Shown: one piece after another, positions 5,476-7,663 of the stretch
Numbering within the stretch: the stretch's first letter is position 1
How the letters are laid out: each line of letters begins with the position of its first letter
Assembly: GCA_947458305.1 (NCBI GenBank)
Contig: CANGZO010000109.1
Coordinates: 1-7,663 of the forward strand
Source of the DNA: Comamonadaceae bacterium
Lineage (GTDB): Bacteria; Pseudomonadota; Gammaproteobacteria; Burkholderiales; Burkholderiaceae_C
Length of the DNA: 7,663 bases
Reading direction: 5' to 3'
Notes under the pieces: generated by a model
The model's input: only the letters and a program-made list of their open reading frames with translations
Databases searched by the model: none
What the model was told of the DNA's origin: nothing
Position numbers and translations under genes: made by a program

Positions 5476-5820
5476 ATGAGCACTCCCCAGACCCCACCCT
5501 ATTTCAAGCGGCACATCTTTTTTTGCCTCAATGAACGCAAAAACAACGAGGCTTGTTGCGCCCAGCACAACGCACAGGCCGCTTTTGACCACTGCAAAGC
5601 CCAAGTCAAAGCCCATGGCTTGGCCGGACCCGGTGCCGTGCGGGTGAACAAGGCCGGGTGCCTTGACCGCTGCGCGGGGGGGCCTGTGGCGGTGGTATAT
5701 CCAGAGGGTGTCTGGTACTCGTACGTTGACCAGTCGGACATTGACGAGATCGTCGAATCGCACCTGAAAAATGGCCAGGTGGTCCAGCGGCTTGTGACCC
5801 CCGAGCACCTGGGGCGCTGA
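5476..5820 (+). CDS. (2Fe-2S) ferredoxin, thioredoxin-fold type
   Basis: This 114-residue cytoplasmic protein belongs to the thioredoxin-like [2Fe-2S] ferredoxins, related to Shethna-type proteins. The N-terminal HIFFCLNERKNNEACC (13-28) supplies Cys17 and Cys27/Cys28, and VNKAGCLDRCAGGPVAVVYPEGVWYS (57-82) supplies Cys62 and Cys66 in the family's CxxxC arrangement. Four cluster ligands are thus available; whether Cys27 or Cys28 is the second ligand cannot be decided by eye. The protein should carry single electrons, but its partner is not evident from context. Its stop codon shares one base with the start of the downstream hydrolase (TGATG), so the two are probably translated together. No Shine-Dalgarno precedes the ATG; a -10-like TAAAAT is 12 bases upstream. 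Confidence 0.92.
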   Translation: MSTPQTPPYFKRHIFFCLNERKNNEACCAQHNAQAAFDHCKAQVKAHGLAGPGAVRVNKAGCLDRCAGGPVAVVYPEGVWYSYVDQSDIDEIVESHLKNGQVVQRLVTPEHLGR

Positions 5821-6455
5821 TGAACCAGGCCACCCAAACCCTGAGCCTGCAAGGCGAGGCGGGCGTCTTGGAGGCGCTTTTGGATGTGCCTGCAGAAGGC
5901 GTTGTCCAGGGCACGGCATTCATCGCCCACCCCCACCCCTTGTTTGGCGGCACCATGCACAACAAAGTGGTGCAAACCTTGGCGCGCGCTTTTGTGCAGT
6001 GCGGATGGCGTGCCGTGCGTTTCAATTTCAGGGGTGTGGGTGCCAGTGCGGGTACCTACGACGAAGGCCGGGGTGAGGCCCAAGACATGCTCCGTGTCCT
6101 GGAGCAGTTGGCCCCAGAGGGGCCGGTGGCTTTGGCTGGGTTTTCTTTCGGCGCCTTTGTCACCAGCCATGTGGTGCAGGCGTTGGGCGAGGCGCGCTTG
6201 CCGCAGGCTGTGGTGCTGGTGGGCACGGCGGCTGCGCGCTTTGAGGTGGCGCCAATGCCCCAAGCGCTGCACGAGCGCTGCCTGGTGGTCCATGGGGAGC
6301 AAGACGACACGGTGCCACTGGCCAGCGTGATGGATTGGGCCAGGCCGCAATCCCTGCCGATCACCGTGATTCCGGGTGTTGAGCATTTCTTTCACGGACA
6401 ATTGCCCTTGCTCAAATCCTTGGTGATCCGTCACCTGAAGACCTCAGTGGCCTGA
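5820..6455 (+). CDS. Alpha/beta hydrolase (COG2945-like)
   Basis: This is a 211-residue alpha/beta hydrolase without a signal peptide. The segment AHPHPLFGGTMHNKVV (36-51) and the following FNFRGVGASAGTYDEGRGE (68-86) are the hallmarks of this small family. The nucleophile elbow GFSFG (107-111) holds Ser109. The acid is Asp162 in HGEQDDTVP (158-166), and the histidine is His189 in GVEHFFHG (186-193). The catalytic set is complete, so it should be an active esterase- or peptidase-like serine hydrolase. The natural substrate of the family is not established. Its ATG overlaps the last base of the ferredoxin stop, and a GGGG run (5811-5814) inside the ferredoxin gene is placed to act as ribosome binding site. 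The 96-base gap that follows shows no clear terminator. Confidence 0.92.
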   Translation: MNQATQTLSLQGEAGVLEALLDVPAEGVVQGTAFIAHPHPLFGGTMHNKVVQTLARAFVQCGWRAVRFNFRGVGASAGTYDEGRGEAQDMLRVLEQLAPEGPVALAGFSFGAFVTSHVVQALGEARLPQAVVLVGTAAARFEVAPMPQALHERCLVVHGEQDDTVPLASVMDWARPQSLPITVIPGVEHFFHGQLPLLKSLVIRHLKTSVA

Positions 6456-6551
6456 TCCCCTCGGCGCCCTCGCCCTTTCCTCGCTTGTCGATCCACATGG
6501 GCGCGCAATTGGGGCCCACATGGCTTAAAGACTTTTCAAGATTTACCCGCG

Positions 6552-7663
6552 ATGAACACCTTCCTCAAAATTTTGGTCAGCTGTTTTTGCCTTGTTTGTT
6601 CTGGGGTAGCCCAAGCCCAAATGCCCCAGCCACCCGAGTTGGCTGCCAAGGCCTATCTTTTGATGGACGTCACCGCCAATCAGGTGCTGGCCGCCAAAGA
6701 CCCCGATATGGCGGTGGAGCCCGCTTCGCTGACCAAACTGATGACCGCTTATTTGGTCTTCGATGCCCTCAAATCCCGCAAGCTGAACCTTCAGCAAACT
6801 TTGCCCGTCTCCGAGCGGGCCTGGAAGATGCCCGGTTCGCGCATGTTCATCGATCCCAAGATGCAGGTGCCCGTCGAGGATTTGCTCAAAGGCATGATTG
6901 TGCAGTCGGGCAATGACGCCACCGTGGCTTTGGCCGAAGGGGTGGCGGGCAGCGTGGAGCGCTTTGTCCAATTGATGAACGACCAGGCCCGAATTTTGGG
7001 CATGAACAACACCGCCTACAAAAACCCGGAGGGCCTGACCGCCCCCGGCCACACCACGACCGCCAGGGACTTGGCACTGCTGGCCACCCGCTTGATGCGC
7101 GACTTTCCTGACTATGTGCCTTATTACGCCATCAAGAAATACCGTTACTCAGGCACCCCCGCCGCCAACGACACCAACCGGAATTTGCTGCTGTTCAGGG
7201 ACCCTTCGGTGGACGGACTCAAAACTGGCCACACCCAGGCGGCGGGTTATTGCTTGGTGGCTTCGGCCAAGCGCGAATTCCCTAATGTGGGTACGCGCCG
7301 CTTGCTCAGCGTGGTTTTGGGCGCCGAAAGCGAAAACGCCCGTGCCAACGAAAGTCAAAAGCTGCTGAACTGGGGTTATGCCGCCTTTGATGCGGTCAAG
7401 TTGTTCGATGCCAACCAAGCCGTGGTGACGCCCCCGGTTTGGAAAGGCAAGCAGGCGGTGGTCAAGCTGGGCGCGGACAGGCCCTTGGTGGTGGCCGTGC
7501 CATCGGGTACGGCCGCCCAATTGAAAACCCAGGTGGTGCGGCCCGACCCCCTGATCGCGCCTTTTGTCAAAGGGCAATCTGTCGGCAGCCTCAAGGTGTT
7601 GCAGGGCGACCGGCCCTTGTTCGAGGTGCCCTTGACGGTGCTCGAGCCGGTCGAGCAAGCCGG
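6552..7663 (+). CDS. D-alanyl-D-alanine carboxypeptidase, PBP5/6 family (3' end outside window)
   Basis: The reading frame is open from the ATG at 6552 to the window end, giving 370 complete codons; a full family member is about 380-400 residues, so little is missing. A signal peptide is visible: MNTFLK, a hydrophobic core (7-19) and an AQA cleavage site, probably after residue 22. All three penicillin-binding motifs are present: SLTK (59-62) with nucleophile Ser59, SGN (119-121) and KTG (224-226). The C-terminal beta-rich PBP5 domain starts near residue 285. The amphipathic membrane anchor would lie beyond the window. The enzyme removes the terminal D-alanine from peptidoglycan pentapeptides in the periplasm. 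It corresponds to the dacA/dacC group, and the paralogue cannot be fixed from sequence alone. No Shine-Dalgarno is visible. The preceding gap (6456-6551) contains an A/T-rich patch at 6524-6545 that may hold a promoter, but I could not define one. Confidence 0.95.
   Translation, partial: MNTFLKILVSCFCLVCSGVAQAQMPQPPELAAKAYLLMDVTANQVLAAKDPDMAVEPASLTKLMTAYLVFDALKSRKLNLQQTLPVSERAWKMPGSRMFIDPKMQVPVEDLLKGMIVQSGNDATVALAEGVAGSVERFVQLMNDQARILGMNNTAYKNPEGLTAPGHTTTARDLALLATRLMRDFPDYVPYYAIKKYRYSGTPAANDTNRNLLLFRDPSVDGLKTGHTQAAGYCLVASAKREFPNVGTRRLLSVVLGAESENARANESQKLLNWGYAAFDAVKLFDANQAVVTPPVWKGKQAVVKLGADRPLVVAVPSGTAAQLKTQVVRPDPLIAPFVKGQSVGSLKVLQGDRPLFEVPLTVLEPVEQA

Noticed and set aside
4462..6434. Long minus-strand frames opposite the VanZ-family, ferredoxin and hydrolase genes
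   Set aside because: Gln-, His- and Arg-rich shadow products without domains, overlapping well-supported + strand genes.
6456..6551. Promoter before the D-alanyl-D-alanine carboxypeptidase
   Set aside because: The A/T-rich patch around 6524-6545 contains no hexamer pair with acceptable match and spacing, and the 12-base -10 geometry seen at hemJ and the ferredoxin gene is not matched here.

Overview
The window is a GC-rich, gene-dense stretch of a bacterial chromosome, most likely from a betaproteobacterium of the order Burkholderiales (Comamonadaceae-like). This rests on codon use with many TTG leucines beside G/C-ending codons, a HemJ-type oxidase, and a HemB with an aspartate-rich metal site. 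It reads as ordinary housekeeping sequence: I see no insertion sequence, phage gene, CRISPR array, tRNA or rRNA.

Layout. Bases 7-1327 (+) hold a DsbA-fold 2-hydroxychromene-2-carboxylate isomerase-like protein, then a dienelactone hydrolase family enzyme. Bases 1372-3554 (-) hold hemB (porphobilinogen synthase) followed by a CorA-family divalent-cation channel gene. The channel gene appears to start at a TTG that overlaps the hemB stop. The hydrolase and channel genes converge across 44 bases with no clear terminator. Bases 3555-3879 are the only long non-coding gap, between divergent hemB and hemJ. Bases 3880-5439 (+) hold hemJ (protoporphyrinogen IX oxidase) and a large VanZ-family membrane protein. 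Bases 5476-6455 (+) hold a thioredoxin-fold 2Fe-2S ferredoxin whose stop codon shares a base with the start of an alpha/beta hydrolase. Bases 6552-7663 (+) hold a D-alanyl-D-alanine carboxypeptidase (PBP5/6 family) that runs off the window end.

The most interesting non-coding signal lies between hemB and hemJ. An AT-rich promoter-like island (3652-3721) is followed on the + strand by two abutting hairpins, the second carrying an 11-base loop with an anti-Shine-Dalgarno-like CCTCCC. After these comes a 9-bp GC-rich hairpin with eight T's, a textbook intrinsic terminator. No + strand gene precedes this terminator. It therefore most likely ends a small RNA of about 100 nt (about 3728-3827), or else forms an attenuator ahead of hemJ. 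hemJ and the ferredoxin gene both lack a Shine-Dalgarno sequence, and both have a -10-like hexamer starting exactly 12 bases before their ATG, which suggests leaderless transcripts.

Functionally, hemB and hemJ are an early and a late step of heme synthesis sharing one intergenic region. The HemB is of the Mg-type and its gene overlaps a probable Mg channel gene. The remaining genes look like independent metabolic or cell-wall functions.
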